Positions 11,700-21,200 of a DNA stretch of 64,000 bases are shown in pieces. The notes under the pieces were generated by a model. The model did not search any database. It was not told where the DNA came from and saw only the letters and a list, made by a program, of their open reading frames with translations. The position numbers and the translations under genes are program-made. The number at the start of each line of letters is the position of its first letter. The stretch's first letter is position 1. Source of the stretch: Chrysemys picta bellii (taxonomy: Eukaryota > Chordata > Testudines > Emydidae); NCBI RefSeq assembly GCF_011386835.1, contig NC_088791.1:55509498-55573497 (forward strand). The letters are read 5' to 3'.

Positions 11700-12900
11700 T
11701 TCACTAGTATCCTGGGTGGTTCTTCTCCAAGTCCCTTTCTGTGTATTGCAGTCAGTGGTTTGTGATCAGTTTCTGTTTTGAAGCTAGGACCATACAGTTG
11801 TGAAAACTTGTACATCCAGTGTGTCTTTTTCAATTTGTGTGCATATCATCTCTGTGGCTGGCATCGCGCCAGATGCATATGAGATTAGCAACCAATCAGT
11901 TCCATGACACTGTAATGACTGCTCCAAGCCCTCCTTTTGAGGCATCTTGGAGAGTTTGCCATTCAATGGGTCAAAAAATTACAGTACTGTAGCTGATGTC
12001 AGAACATACTTTAAATCACTGAACTCTTTTTCATGCTGTGGTATCCATGCCCATTCAGTGACTTTATGGAGATGTCTTAGCTGAGCTACAGTTTATGAAC
12101 TTGCTGACATAACCCAACGTATCTAGCAGCCTCTGAATTCCCTTTCTATCTTCAGGCCTCAGCATTTTCAGTATTGCCTAGATCTTTGATTCATCAGGAA
12201 AGATTCCCTGGGAGGTCAGTCTCTCTTCCAAGTATGTTGTTTCCATTGTTTGAAATTTTTAAGATTAGCTATCGTCAATTTCCATTTGCTGTCCCAAATT
12301 ACATCAATGTACACTTTCACTACTGCTAGACCCTCTATCATCTGGCTCATGGTATGGTGAAATACTTCTGAAACTGAACATATTCCAAACAGTACTCTTA
12401 GGAAACAGTATCTGCCAACTGGTGCATTGAAAGTACAATTTAGGGGGCTCTGTGTCCAAGAGGATCTGCCAAAATACTGTTGATATCTAATTTGCTGAAG
12501 AATTTGGATCCTGCCATCTGAAATAGTTCACTTCTCATGGACAAATGTTCTCTTTTTGTGTGTTTGTTCTACTCTTCAGGGTCCATGCTCAGCTGAAGTC
12601 CCTCCTCCTTTTTTCTCTGCAATTACTAGGAAGTGAACCCAACCTGTCAGTACTTCCATTCGCCAAATGACACAATTTGCTGTTACGTTTTGCAGCTCTT
12701 CTTCTATCCTCTTTCTTTAGATTTATGGAGCTTTTCCTGTAGCAGGTACCATAGGTTCTGCATTTTCTGTATTACTGGGAGGCACCCATGGCCTGTGAAT
12801 ATCTCTTCATATAATGCTATTAATACTTTCATATTTGGTTCTATGTTGTAGGTCTGTCTCTCTGTGGCATACATCCTCTTAATGAGACCAAGCACTTCTC
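11700..12900 (-). pseudogene. Gypsy reverse transcriptase / RNase H remnant
   Basis: The minus-strand frame 12895-12704 has 'YEEIFTGHGCLP', the conserved pre-RT block that in gypsy polyproteins reads yxdvFxGlGcLp. Further downstream on the same strand, about 12530-12400 gives a decayed 'KLDINS' RT block. The frame 11966-11784 ('LLISYASGAMPA') corresponds to the RNase H DASxxGxGAvL region. Several frameshifts and stops break the gene. It lies between gag and integrase remnants, as expected. Confidence 0.65.
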
Positions 12901-13424
12901 ACACGTGTAAGCTCAAAACTGATTGCTTGACTGCATGTACTACCACAAACTCTTGTTTTATCATTTTCCCTTTCTATTTAAATGTCAGTGTGCACTCTCC
13001 CAACACTAGAACTGTTCCTTTCACAGACACTTTTATGTACTCCTTATGTACTCCTTACATTTCTCTCTTCACTTGGTTATGACATTTACTGGTGCCTCAG
13101 TGTCTGTGTAATTTGTGCATATTTTAATTAGCCAATCTTTTGAGTTTTCAGCCTCCTCCATTATTGAGCTTAAGAACAGATTTTCCTAGTCATTGAGGAA
13201 TTGATTTTTGCACTCAATACATGCATTGTCCTGCTCTTTGCACATTTGAGCATAATAGTTGGTCCTATTAAAGTTTCTTCATATTTTTATGAATGCTGGG
13301 CATTTCGTATACTCATGCTAGTTGCCATATCACTGGCATTGTTTCCTGCTTTCCATTTTCTATCCCTGGCTAATTTAATTTTGATGAACTTTTCTCTTGC
13401 TGATTTAAGCTATGGTACCTACAG

Positions 13425-14103
13425 TCATATGCTCTGTGCCTTTCTCTTGGCTGTGCGTGCATGCGCTCTGCTGCTTGGTGTATACGTATTGCCCTCTAGT
13501 GTCAGATCCATCTCCCTTAGTAACCCATTCACATATTTTCTTATTGTTACCTCCCAGAACAATATGTTCCTTAACGAGTCTTTTAATATTCCATAATGAC
13601 AGGACTGACTTTTTAGTTTTAAGTATGTGACAAATACCTCTATTGTTTCCCCTTCATTCTGTGTTCTCATCCTGAGCATATCTCATAACTTTTTTTTTCT
13701 GGATACATAACAATCCTCAAACCTTTTCATTATTTTTACATTACTATTATTCACTTTCCCCACCACCATCTGTACGAAACGCAATCTGTCTATCTAGGGC
13801 AGTGGTTTTCAAACTTTTTCACTGGTGACCCCTTTCACATAGCAAATCTCTGAGTGCGACCCCCCTTATAAATAAAAAACACTTTTTTATATATTGAACA
13901 CCATTATAAATTCTGGAGGCAAAGCAGGATTTGGGGTGGAGGTTGACAGCTCGCGACCTCCCCATGTAATAACCTTGCGACCCCCTGAGGGGTCCTGACC
14001 CCCAGTTTGAGAATCCCTGATCTAGGGCTTCTGTGCCCACCAATGTTAAGAGCAGAGCAATCTTTTGCTCATCCTCGAGTTTATTTGCCCTTCTGACTTT
14101 CAT
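13425..14103 (-). pseudogene. Gypsy gag remnant interrupted by a hAT element
   Basis: The minus-strand frame 14103-14020 has 'KLEDEQKIALLLTLVGTEA', and 13679-13425 has 'GETIEVFVTYLKLKSQSCHYG' followed by 'LLREMDLTLE'. This is the capsid/nucleocapsid pattern of vertebrate Ty3/gypsy Gag (GETIexfVxxLkxLaxxCxyG...LLRExdLTLe). The open frame 14103-13819 is partly artefactual because it runs from gag into the inserted hAT. The CCHC knuckle is not clearly recognisable. Confidence 0.7.
13800..14019. mobile_element. Non-autonomous hAT DNA transposon (220 bp) nested in gypsy gag
   Basis: The left end CAGTGGTTTTCAAACT and the reverse complement of the right end, CAGGGATTCTCAAACT, are the TIRs. The exact 8-bp target duplication ATCTAGGG occurs at 13792-13799 and 14020-14027. 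The terminal 'CAGTGGTTxTCAAACTxTTT' is typical of widespread amniote hAT MITEs. It postdates the gypsy insertion. Confidence 0.92.
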
Positions 14104-14285
14104 ATACAGCTCAAATTGCTGTATGAACCATTTCTAGGCATAGGCAGTATGTCCCCTGATTCTCGGGGCTGGTGGAGGAGTCATGTGCAGTTAAACAGGC
14201 TCTGTAGCAGCCATTACAATGTGACCTCTCACTGTGTTTTCCAGCATGCTGTGCCTTCCACTGCTGGTACCAGATAGTATCTTAT

Positions 14286-14474
14286 TGATAAGCAGAGTAG
14301 TGTCAAGATAAACCGTTGCTATGAACAGAACTATGGAAATGCGGTAAAAAAACTTCCTACTGCTGTATAGTTGCAGTCTGCAACTGCCCAGTCCTGGACT
14401 TTTTTGTTTCTGCCCAAGCAGGAAGTGTCACATAGAAAACCAAAGACTGAAGAGTGTGTTCAGGAAGTGTGGCA
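14286..14474 (-). repeat. 5' LTR of the minus-strand gypsy element
   Basis: Partner of the LTR at 10023-10216. It contains GATAAGCAGAGTAGTGTCAAG, a TTTCTGCCCAAGCAGGAAG block and the terminal CAGGAAGTGTGGCA. Just inside it on the minus strand lies TGGTACCAGCAG (about 14273-14262), which could be a decayed primer-binding site, though no tRNA was matched. Confidence 0.6.
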
Positions 14475-15097
14475 TCTGTACACTTCCTGGAGACCTTACC
14501 TACAGCGAGCACAGGGAGCTGAGTTGGGCTGCTGGCAGACAGAGCCTCCTTGAAGGAAGGTAGGCCTGCAACTAGGAGATCAACAATTGGGAAGAAGTGA
14601 GGCCACCCAGATTCTCTGTGCTCATGGAAGGGCCTGCAGGGAGTAGGAAGACTCCTGCTGAGTCAGGGCCTGACCTGCTAGGGGAATATAGAATTCTCCT
14701 TCAGCAGAATCATCTAGGTGGTAGAAAGTGCTAAGAACCCTGCAGTAAGCCAGTGGAAGAGGCTTAGAAAGGGAAGAGCTGATACACGGTGAACCCAGGA
14801 AGAAACTGCAGAAAAGGCCCAAGACAGGGCAAGGTAGAAGTGGTCCAGGGAATCAGTGATGGTTCTGTGTTGCCAGGCCTTGACTGGTTATTAAAGAATT
14901 TCTGGACCAGAACCCAATGGCCTAGGTTCCCCTACAAGCCCAATGAGGAAAGTGTAGGAGTATGTGTGGGGCAGAATTGCAAGAAGCAGCAGACCACTGC
15001 AGGGCTGCAGCAGCGGTCAGCAGGGGATGCAAAAGGAGAAGAGCCTGCGGTGTGTGGCCAGCCAGCTGGTGAATCACACAAATGCAGACACTTATCG
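14475..15097. other. Unassigned sequence between two gypsy elements
   Basis: No gene is evident. The segment is moderately GC-rich, with GGGTTCCCCTACxAGCC-like words (about 14927-14940) that resemble LTR-type repeats, but no boundaries, TIRs or coding domains could be fixed. Confidence 0.35.
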
Positions 15098-15271
15098 TGT
15101 GATGTCCTATCCCTTTCAAATGTTTGAGCACGCCCTATTCCCCAGTGAAAAGCCTCGTTGTCGTGATGGCTTCAGTTTTGCTGCCACAAAAACAATAAAG
15201 TCTCTACAGCAGACAGCTGTGTTGTTGGCTACCCATGTATCTATCCTTCACTGCTGGGTTCATATGTAAGA
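15098..15271 (+). repeat. 5' LTR of the plus-strand gypsy element
   Basis: ~174 bp. It begins TGTGATGTCC and ends in ...GGTTCATATGTAAGA, where the partner LTR ends ...TATAACA. It contains AATAAAG (about 15191-15197), a plausible polyadenylation signal. Divergence from the 3' LTR at 16917 is substantial, so the insertion is old. Confidence 0.75.
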
Positions 15272-15516
15272 TATCAGCAATGAAGATCTTCTATCCCATG
15301 AGTGTCCAGTGCTCCCACTGCCTGAACAAGAAAAAGAAAACAGATACTATTAAAAAAAAAAAAAAAAAAGAGGAAAAAAGTTCATCTAGAAACAGGGCTG
15401 GCAGACTGTTGCGACATTTCGCTTCAGGTACAGCTGGAACAAGCCAGCTAGAGAAGGGGAGGTTGGCAAATACAGTCAGAACACAGAAGGAGTTTTCTGC
15501 CATTACTGCCTAACTG

Positions 15517-15700
15517 TTGCAGAGACAAAGCAGATGTTTTGAGCAATTTGAAGCTTGCAACACCATTCCAGATGGAAAAAGAGCTTCAGCCTTACTGACA
15601 GTCATGAGTCCAGAGACATACGGACTGCTACATGACCTATTTTCTCCAACTTGTGCCCAGCATTACAATGTACACTGCAATTACTGCAGCAATATGTAAG
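15517..15700 (+). pseudogene. Gypsy gag N-terminal remnant
   Basis: The 60-codon frame contains 'EQFEACNTIPDGKRASALLTVM' and 'ETYGLLHDLFSPT'. These align with the gag N-terminus of vertebrate gypsy elements (FExxxxxxxxxkxxaxLLtxxGxxxyxxLrdL..P). Shortly downstream the sequence jumps into integrase, so the rest of gag, protease and RT are missing. Confidence 0.6.
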
Positions 15701-15744
15701 CAAATTCAGAATGATCCTGGCCCAGCTCATTACATGCTTGATCA

Positions 15745-16100
15745 TTGCCTCAGACTCCTTGGACACATATGCATGTGGAATTTGCTGGAACATTAGAAAG
15801 TTGTGTGGTTTTGGTCGTAGATGACGCATATTCAAAATGGCCAGATGTTTTCAGAATGACATCTACTACAGCTATCAAGACCATTGCACATCTTCATGCC
15901 TTGTTTAGCCAGTTAGGCTTACCATTACAGTTGGTGAGTGACAATGGACCTCAATTCCTTTCAGAAGAATTTCAGAGATTCCTAGCTTCAAATGGAATTC
16001 AGCACATGTTTTCTTCTCCATACCATCCCGCTACAAAAGGATTAGCAGAACACTTTGTACAGTTAGTCATGCTTTCAGAGCTAACAAGTGTATTTTGATC
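15745..16100 (+). pseudogene. Gypsy integrase catalytic core, truncated
   Basis: A 117-codon open frame covers most of the integrase core of a K02A2.6-like Ty3/gypsy element. Visible motifs are PWTHMHVEFAG at the start, 'LVVDDAYSKWPDV' (one catalytic Asp region), 'LVSDNGPQFLSEEF' (second catalytic Asp) and 'YHPATKGLAEHFVQ' (catalytic Glu). The first Asp position of the HxDxAG block reads Glu ('HVEFAG'), so the triad is probably inactive. A stop follows at 16096-16098. Related C-terminal sequence continues out of frame to about 16690. Confidence 0.8.
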
Positions 16101-16695
16101 CATCAGCAGAAATTGGACAATTTCTTGCTTGTCTACAGGAAAATATCACATGCTACTACCCAGGAGTCACCTACAACTCTTTTCTTGGCACGAGCTTTGT
16201 GTACTTGTTGGGACCGGATATTGCCTGACTTGTAGCCAAATCCAAATCTATGCAAGTTGATTGACAACGTGAGACTTTGTCATTGTTCTGTTCAAGTAGG
16301 AGAGCTATTGTGGACTCACAGCTATGGCTGTGGACTGAAATGGATATCTGGAGAAACTATACAATGCACAGGACCTATTTCGTTCATGGTAAACTATCCA
16401 ACAGTATTTTATGGAAGCTACATATGGACCAGTTGCAGCCTGAACAAGTACTGGAGTTTGGGGAAATTCCAGTACGACTTTCTGTTCCTCCAAATGAGCC
16501 TCCTTCCATTACAACTCAATTTTAAGGAGTTGGTAGAAGAATCGTTGATACCAGATCCCGTTGATTCCTTTCTGTTGACTGTTCCTTTTGTCCAGGATAC
16601 TGCTGCACCACCATTACCATGTTATCTCAAGAATGTGAAAACCAGTGGTGCACCTGAATTTATAAACTGCTTAGTCAGTGAGTTGCTATTCTAGA
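16100..16695 (+). pseudogene. Gypsy integrase C-terminal region, frameshifted
   Basis: After the stop in the core, plus-strand frames 16257-16694 and 16277-16525 carry pieces typical of the gypsy integrase tail, such as 'HRTYFVHGKLSN' (for the normal RHxdQLR region) and 'WKLHMDQLQPEQ'. Two frames are needed to follow it. It is non-functional and lies immediately before the polypurine tract and 3' LTR. Confidence 0.5.
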
Positions 16696-16782
16696 GCAGA
16701 ATAATCCCTTTGCAATTTGGGAGTCTGTGGTAGTCCAGCTGCAACTTTTAGTTAGCTAACTCTATATAACCTATGTAAACAA

Positions 16783-16837
16783 TAATGTGTGTGTGTATGT
16801 ATTTCCAATTTTATATATTATATAAAATAATTTGGAA

Positions 16838-16880
<43 letters not shown>

Positions 16881-16895
16881 AAAATGTCCAAATAT
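16783..16895. repeat. (GT)n/(CA)n/(TA)n repeat with inverted arms
   Basis: GTGTGTGTGTATGTATTTCCAA (16790-16811) is followed by an AT-rich loop and then TTGGAAATACACACACAC (about 16831-16848 on), so the two arms can pair as a stem. The right arm extends into (CA)~17 and (TA)~5. This is a slippage-prone microsatellite inside the gypsy remnant. Confidence 0.85.
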
Positions 16896-16916
16896 ATATA
16901 AAGTAGGATGGAGGAA

Positions 16917-17071
16917 TGTGATGTCCTGACCCTTAATTGTTTGAGCAACTCCCCTCCAGTGCAAAGACTCACTTTCATGTTGGTTTCAGTTTTGCTGCCA
17001 CAAGAAGAATAGAATCTCCACAGCAGATAGCTGTATCTCTATGTCCTTCTCTCCTGGGTTCAAATATAACA
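16917..17071 (+). repeat. 3' LTR of the plus-strand gypsy element
   Basis: ~155 bp, starting TGTGATGTCCTGACCC and ending TATAACA. It is preceded directly by a polypurine tract. It matches the 5' LTR at 15098 in several long blocks but carries small deletions. Confidence 0.75.
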
Positions 17072-17091
17072 CACTGGTTTTCTTAATTTTG

Positions 17092-17884
17092 TGACTACTA
17101 TGTGTGAAGGTGTGAAACAAGGAGACACGGTTTCACCAAAACTCTTCACAGCCTGCTTCAAAATGGTAATGAGATGGATGAACTGGAAGGGTGGAATCAG
17201 TGTCAATGGAGAGCAGTTAAACCACCTCAGATTTGGAGACGATATCGTGTTGATTGCTGGAAACACTATTGAACTACAGAAAATGCTGTGAAACAACACA
17301 AAAAGCAGCTAAGTTGGACTGAAAATGAACCGCTCTAAAATGAAATTTATGCTGTCTGACGCCTTGCCAAAAGCCCAAATAATAGTCAAGGGAGAACAAA
17401 TAGATGAAGTTTAACAATATGTCTATTTGAGCCAAGAAATTAACATGGACCACGATCAGGAAGGCAAACTCTTGAGAAGACAGAAAGATGGTTGGCGCGC
17501 ACTCAATTCTATCAAGGATGTCCTCCAAGAAAAAAATCAACAAGGCAACATGCACCAACCTCTTCAACGGTACTGCCGGCAACGTTGTACGGCAGTGAAA
17601 CATGGGCACTGACGAAGAAAGAGGAGCAACAACTGTCTGTCACGGAGAGGCCAGGATAAAAGGAGAATGGAAGATGTGGTTGTGATTGGCGCAATCTAGA
17701 TGAGGGCTGAAGGACTGATCAATCAAGGTGACTATTATAATAGCACAGGAGTCATGACGGGAAGGGACGATGACTGGAGTTGGCAGTGATTGTCAAAACA
17801 GTAAGAGAGGAGTGCTCCACGCAGAGAGGGCTGACAGAGGAAAGGTGATGAAAATTAAAAATAAATAAAATCAGAAAATAAAAT
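17092..17884 (+). mobile_element. RTE-like LINE, 3' fragment
   Basis: The plus-strand frame 17091-17291 carries 'GVKQGDTVSPKLFTACFKMV' and 'NGEQLNHLRFGDDIVLIA'. This is the RT core (GVrQGDtiSPkLF...LnhLRFADDivLIA) of RTE-clade and related LINEs, with the catalytic FADD changed to FGDD. Downstream frames retain 'EINMDHDQEGKLLRRQKDGWRALNSIKDVL' (17427-17530) and the 'KKEEQQLS' block (about 17616-17640). The fragment ends in an A-rich AATAAATAAAAT tail at 17855-17884. DIRS copy 1 is inserted directly at the end of this tail. Confidence 0.78.
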
Positions 17885-18110
17885 AAAGACGGTTACTCAC
17901 CGTTGTAACTGTTGTTCTTCGAGATGTGTTGCTCATATCCATTCCATTAGGTGTGTGCGCGCCGCGTGCACGATCGTCGGAAGATTTTTACCCTAGCAAC
18001 ACCGGCGGGTCGGCTGTGGAGCCCCCTAGAGTGGCGCCTTCATGGCGCTGAATATATACCCCAGCCGACCCGGCGCCCCCTCAGTTCCTTCTTGCCGGCT
18101 ACTCCGACAG
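17885..18110 (-). repeat. DIRS copy 1, 3' inverted terminal repeat
   Basis: The block CATTAGGTGTGTGCGCGCCG... (from about 17943 to 18100) is the reverse complement of 24098-~23945. It includes the GTGCACGATCGTCGGAAG block and a TATATACCCC box (about 18053-18062). The outer 60 bases (17885-17946) have no partner in the 5' ITR but are complementary to 18131-18190 of the internal complementary region. Confidence 0.92.
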
Positions 18111-18130
18111 TGGGGAAGGGGGGCGGGTTT

Positions 18131-18230
18131 GGAATGGATATGAGCAACACATCTCGAAGAACAACAGTTACAACGGTGAGTAACCGTCTTTTCTTCTTCG
18201 AGTGCTTGCTCATATCCATTCCATTAGGTG
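18131..18230. repeat. DIRS copy 1, internal complementary region (ICR)
   Basis: Two abutting halves. 18131-18190 is the inverted complement of the left outer end of the element (17885-17946). 18187-18230 is the inverted complement of the right outer end (24130-24091), with about four bases at the TCTT/TTTC join shared. In known DIRS elements this region templates the joining of both termini during circle formation. The halves also pair with each other through GGAATGGATATGAGCAA (18131-18147) and TTGCTCATATCCATTCC (18207-18223). A donor-like GGTGAGTAA sits at 18175-18183. Confidence 0.9.
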
Positions 18231-18245
18231 ACTCCCAAGCCCAAC

Positions 18246-21200
18246 TTAGGTGGTGGGGTCGGAGTGAGACATTGCTGTGTGCAAAACTGCTGATCCGAAG
18301 GCAGCATCGTCCCTGGACTGCTGCACTAGTGCATAGTGTTCTGTAAACGTGTGGACTGACGACCAAACCGCAGCTCTACAAATGTCCTGGATCGGAACTT
18401 GCGCCAGGAAAGCCGTCGAGGACGCTTGGGCCCTCGTGGAGTGGGCGGTGAGGTGCGGTGCTGAGACACCTGCCAGGTCATAGCAAGTCCGGATGCAAGA
18501 CGTAATCCAGGAGGATAGGCGTTGTGAGGAGACCGGTGAGCCTTTCATTCGGTCAGCTACTGCAACGAAGAGTTGCGTCGTCTTTCTAAAGGACCTTGTG
18601 CGGTCAATGTAGAAGGCCAGGGCCCTGCGTACGTCCAGGGAATGCAAACGTTGATCCTGGCGAGAAGCATGTGGTTTAGGGTGAAAAACCGGGAGAAATA
18701 TATCCTGGTTGATATGAAATGGAGAAACCACCTTAGGGAGAAAGGCAGGATGTGGGCGGAGCTGCACTTTATCCTTATGGAAAACTGTGTAAGGGGGCTC
18801 GGATGTAAGCGCCCTGAGTTCAGAAACGCGCCTTGCTGAGGTGATGGCTACGAGGAAGGCTGTCTTCCAGGATAGGTACAGAAGTGAACAGGTGGCCAGT
18901 GGCTCGAATGGAGGACCTGTGAGCTTGGAGAGAACCAGGTTGAGGTCCCACGTCGGAACGGGCTGACGTTGTTGTGGGTACATCCGGTCTAAGCCCTTGA
19001 GGAATCTAACGACCATCGGGTTAGAGAACACCGAGGACGCGAGTTCCCCTGGATGGAAGGCCGATATAGCTGCCAGGTGAACTCTAATTGAAGATATCGC
19101 CAACCCTTGCTGTTTTAGGAAGAGGAGATATTCCAAAATAAGAGGAATAGGTGCGTGCAATGGGGACGTGGCTCGTTGTTCGCACCAACAGGAGAACCGC
19201 TTCCACTTGGCCAAGTATGTGGTCCGTGTTGAGGGCTTCCTACTGCTCAGCAGAATCTGTTGGACAGAGTGAGAACACTGTTGCTCTGCCTGGGTGAACC
19301 ATGGAGCAGCCACGCCGTGAGGTGGAGTGATTGCAGGTCGGGGTGACGCAGCCGGCCGTGGTTCTGCGTGATGAGATCCGGATACAACGGAAGCGGGATC
19401 GGTGTCTGAACCGAGAGTTCCAACAGCGTGGTGTACCAATGTTGTCTCGGCCACGCTGGAGCGATCAGAATCACCCGTGCCTGGTCTCTGCGCAATTTGA
19501 GCAGTACCTTGTGGACCAGAGGAAACGGAGGGAAGGCATAAAACAGGTGGTCTCTCCAGGGAAGGAGAAACGCATCCGAGAGGGAGCCCGGAGCTCGACC
19601 TTGCAGGGAGCAGAACACATGGCACTTCCTGTTGTCTCGAGATGCAAACAGGTCTATCTGGGGAAACCCCCACTTCTGGAAGACGGAATGTATGATGTCC
19701 GGACGGATAGACCACTCGTGCGTTTGAAAGGACCTGCTGAGTCGGTCCGCTAAAGTGTTCTGGACTCCAGGGAGGAACGATGCCGTGAGATGGATTGAGT
19801 GGGCGATGCAGAAGTCCCACAGGCGAATGGCCTCTTGGCATAGAATTGACGAACGTGCTCCTCCTTGCTTGTTGATGTAAAACATGGCCGTGGTGTTGTC
19901 GGTGAGAACTAACACACAGCGGCCACGTAGGAGATTGAGAAATGCCTGGCACGCCAGGCGCACCGCCATCAGTTCCCGAACATTGATGTGTAGGGCTAGC
20001 TGAGGTGCAGTCCACAGGCCCTGGGTATGGTGCTCGTTGAGATGGGCGCCCCAACCCAGAGATGAAGCGTCTGTGACCAGGTGCAGAGAGGGTTGTGGGG
20101 CGTGAAACGGCATCCCCTCGCAAACCACATTGTGATCTAGCCACCATGTGAGGGAGGTCAGGACCGAGTTCGGGATTGTGACCACCATATTCAGGCTGTC
20201 CCGATGTGGGCGGTATATTGATGACACCCAGGTCTGAAGTGGGCGAAGCCGAAGTCTGGCATGCCTGGTTACGTACGTGCATGAAGCCATGTGACCCAGG
20301 AGGGTAAGGCACGACCTCACCGTGGTAGTTGGGAAGGCCTTGAGTCCCTGGATGAGGCTTGTGATGGTGCAAAAGCGATTGTCTGGAAGGATGGCTTGTG
20401 CGCGTCTGGAGTCTAGAACCGCACCGATGAATTCTATTCTCTGGGTAGGTTCTAGAGTGGATTTGTCCTTGTTGAGTAGGATACCCAACTTGTTGAATGT
20501 GCGCACTATTATGTGGACGTGATCGCGAACTTGTTCCTTGGTGCGACCGCGTACCAGCCAGTCGTCTAGGTACGGGAACACCTGTATCCCTTGCCGACGA
20601 AGGTACGCTGCCACGACAGCCATACATTTCGTGAAGACCCGTGGGGCCGAAGATAGTCCGAAGGGAAGGACTGCAAATTGGTAGTGCACCCTGTTTACCA
20701 CGAATCGGAGGAAGCGTCTGTGAGGCGGGTAAATAGCAATGTGAAAGTATGCGTCTTTCATGTCGAGGGCGGCAAACCAGTCTCCAGGATCGAGGGAAGG
20801 GATAATGGCCCCCAGAGAGACCATGCGGAACTTCAACTTTACTACGAATTTGTTGAGTCCGCGCAAGTCCAAGATGGGTCGCAGACCTCCTTTGGACTTG
20901 GGGATGAGGAAATAACGGGAATAGAATCCCCTGCCCCTTAATTCCACTGGAACCTCCTCTATGGCCCCCATAGCGAGGAGCGTAGAAACTTCCTGTATAA
21001 GAAGTTGCTCGTGAGAAGGGTCCCTGAAGAGGGACGGGGAAGGGGGGGGAGGAGGGGGGGATAGAAGAAAACTGGATAGCGTATCCCCTCTCCACCGTGC
21101 GGAGGACCCAACGGTCCGAAGTTATAAGGGACCAAGCACGGTGGAAGTGGGAGAGGCGATCCCGAAAGGAGGGGGCTGGATCCTGGGGGATGACTGGGGC

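Larger units (their letters stand above)
10023..14474 (-). mobile_element. Degenerate Ty3/gypsy LTR retrotransposon (minus strand)
   Basis: Two diverged direct repeats of ~190 bp bound the element: 10023-10216 (3' LTR) and 14286-14474 (5' LTR). They share TG(A/C)..AAGCAGA starts, a TTTCTGCCC(A/C)AGCAG block and a CAGGAAGTGTGGCA end. Between them, on the minus strand, are gag-like (14103-13425), RT-like (12900-12000), RNase H-like (about 11970-11700) and integrase-like (11330-10800) sequences in the order expected for Ty3/gypsy. All are riddled with stops and frameshifts. A small hAT element is inserted in gag at 13800-14019. No target duplication is evident. Confidence 0.75.
15098..17071 (+). 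mobile_element. Internally deleted Ty3/gypsy retrotransposon (plus strand)
   Basis: It is bounded by short LTRs that both start TGTGATGTCCT: 15098-15271 and 16917-17071. They share the GTTTGAGCA block, GGTTTCAGTTTTGCTGCCACAA against GGCTTCAGTTTTGCTGCCACAA, CAGCAGA(T/C)AGCTGT and CTGGGTTCA(A/T)AT ends. A purine-rich GGATGGAGGAA (16907-16916) directly precedes the 3' LTR, as a polypurine tract should. Only a gag start and an integrase remain between them, so protease, RT and RNase H have been deleted. No convincing target duplication is seen. Confidence 0.82.

Noticed and set aside
13819..14103. 94-codon minus-strand frame as a distinct gene
   Set aside because: It is a chimera of gypsy gag and an inserted hAT element.
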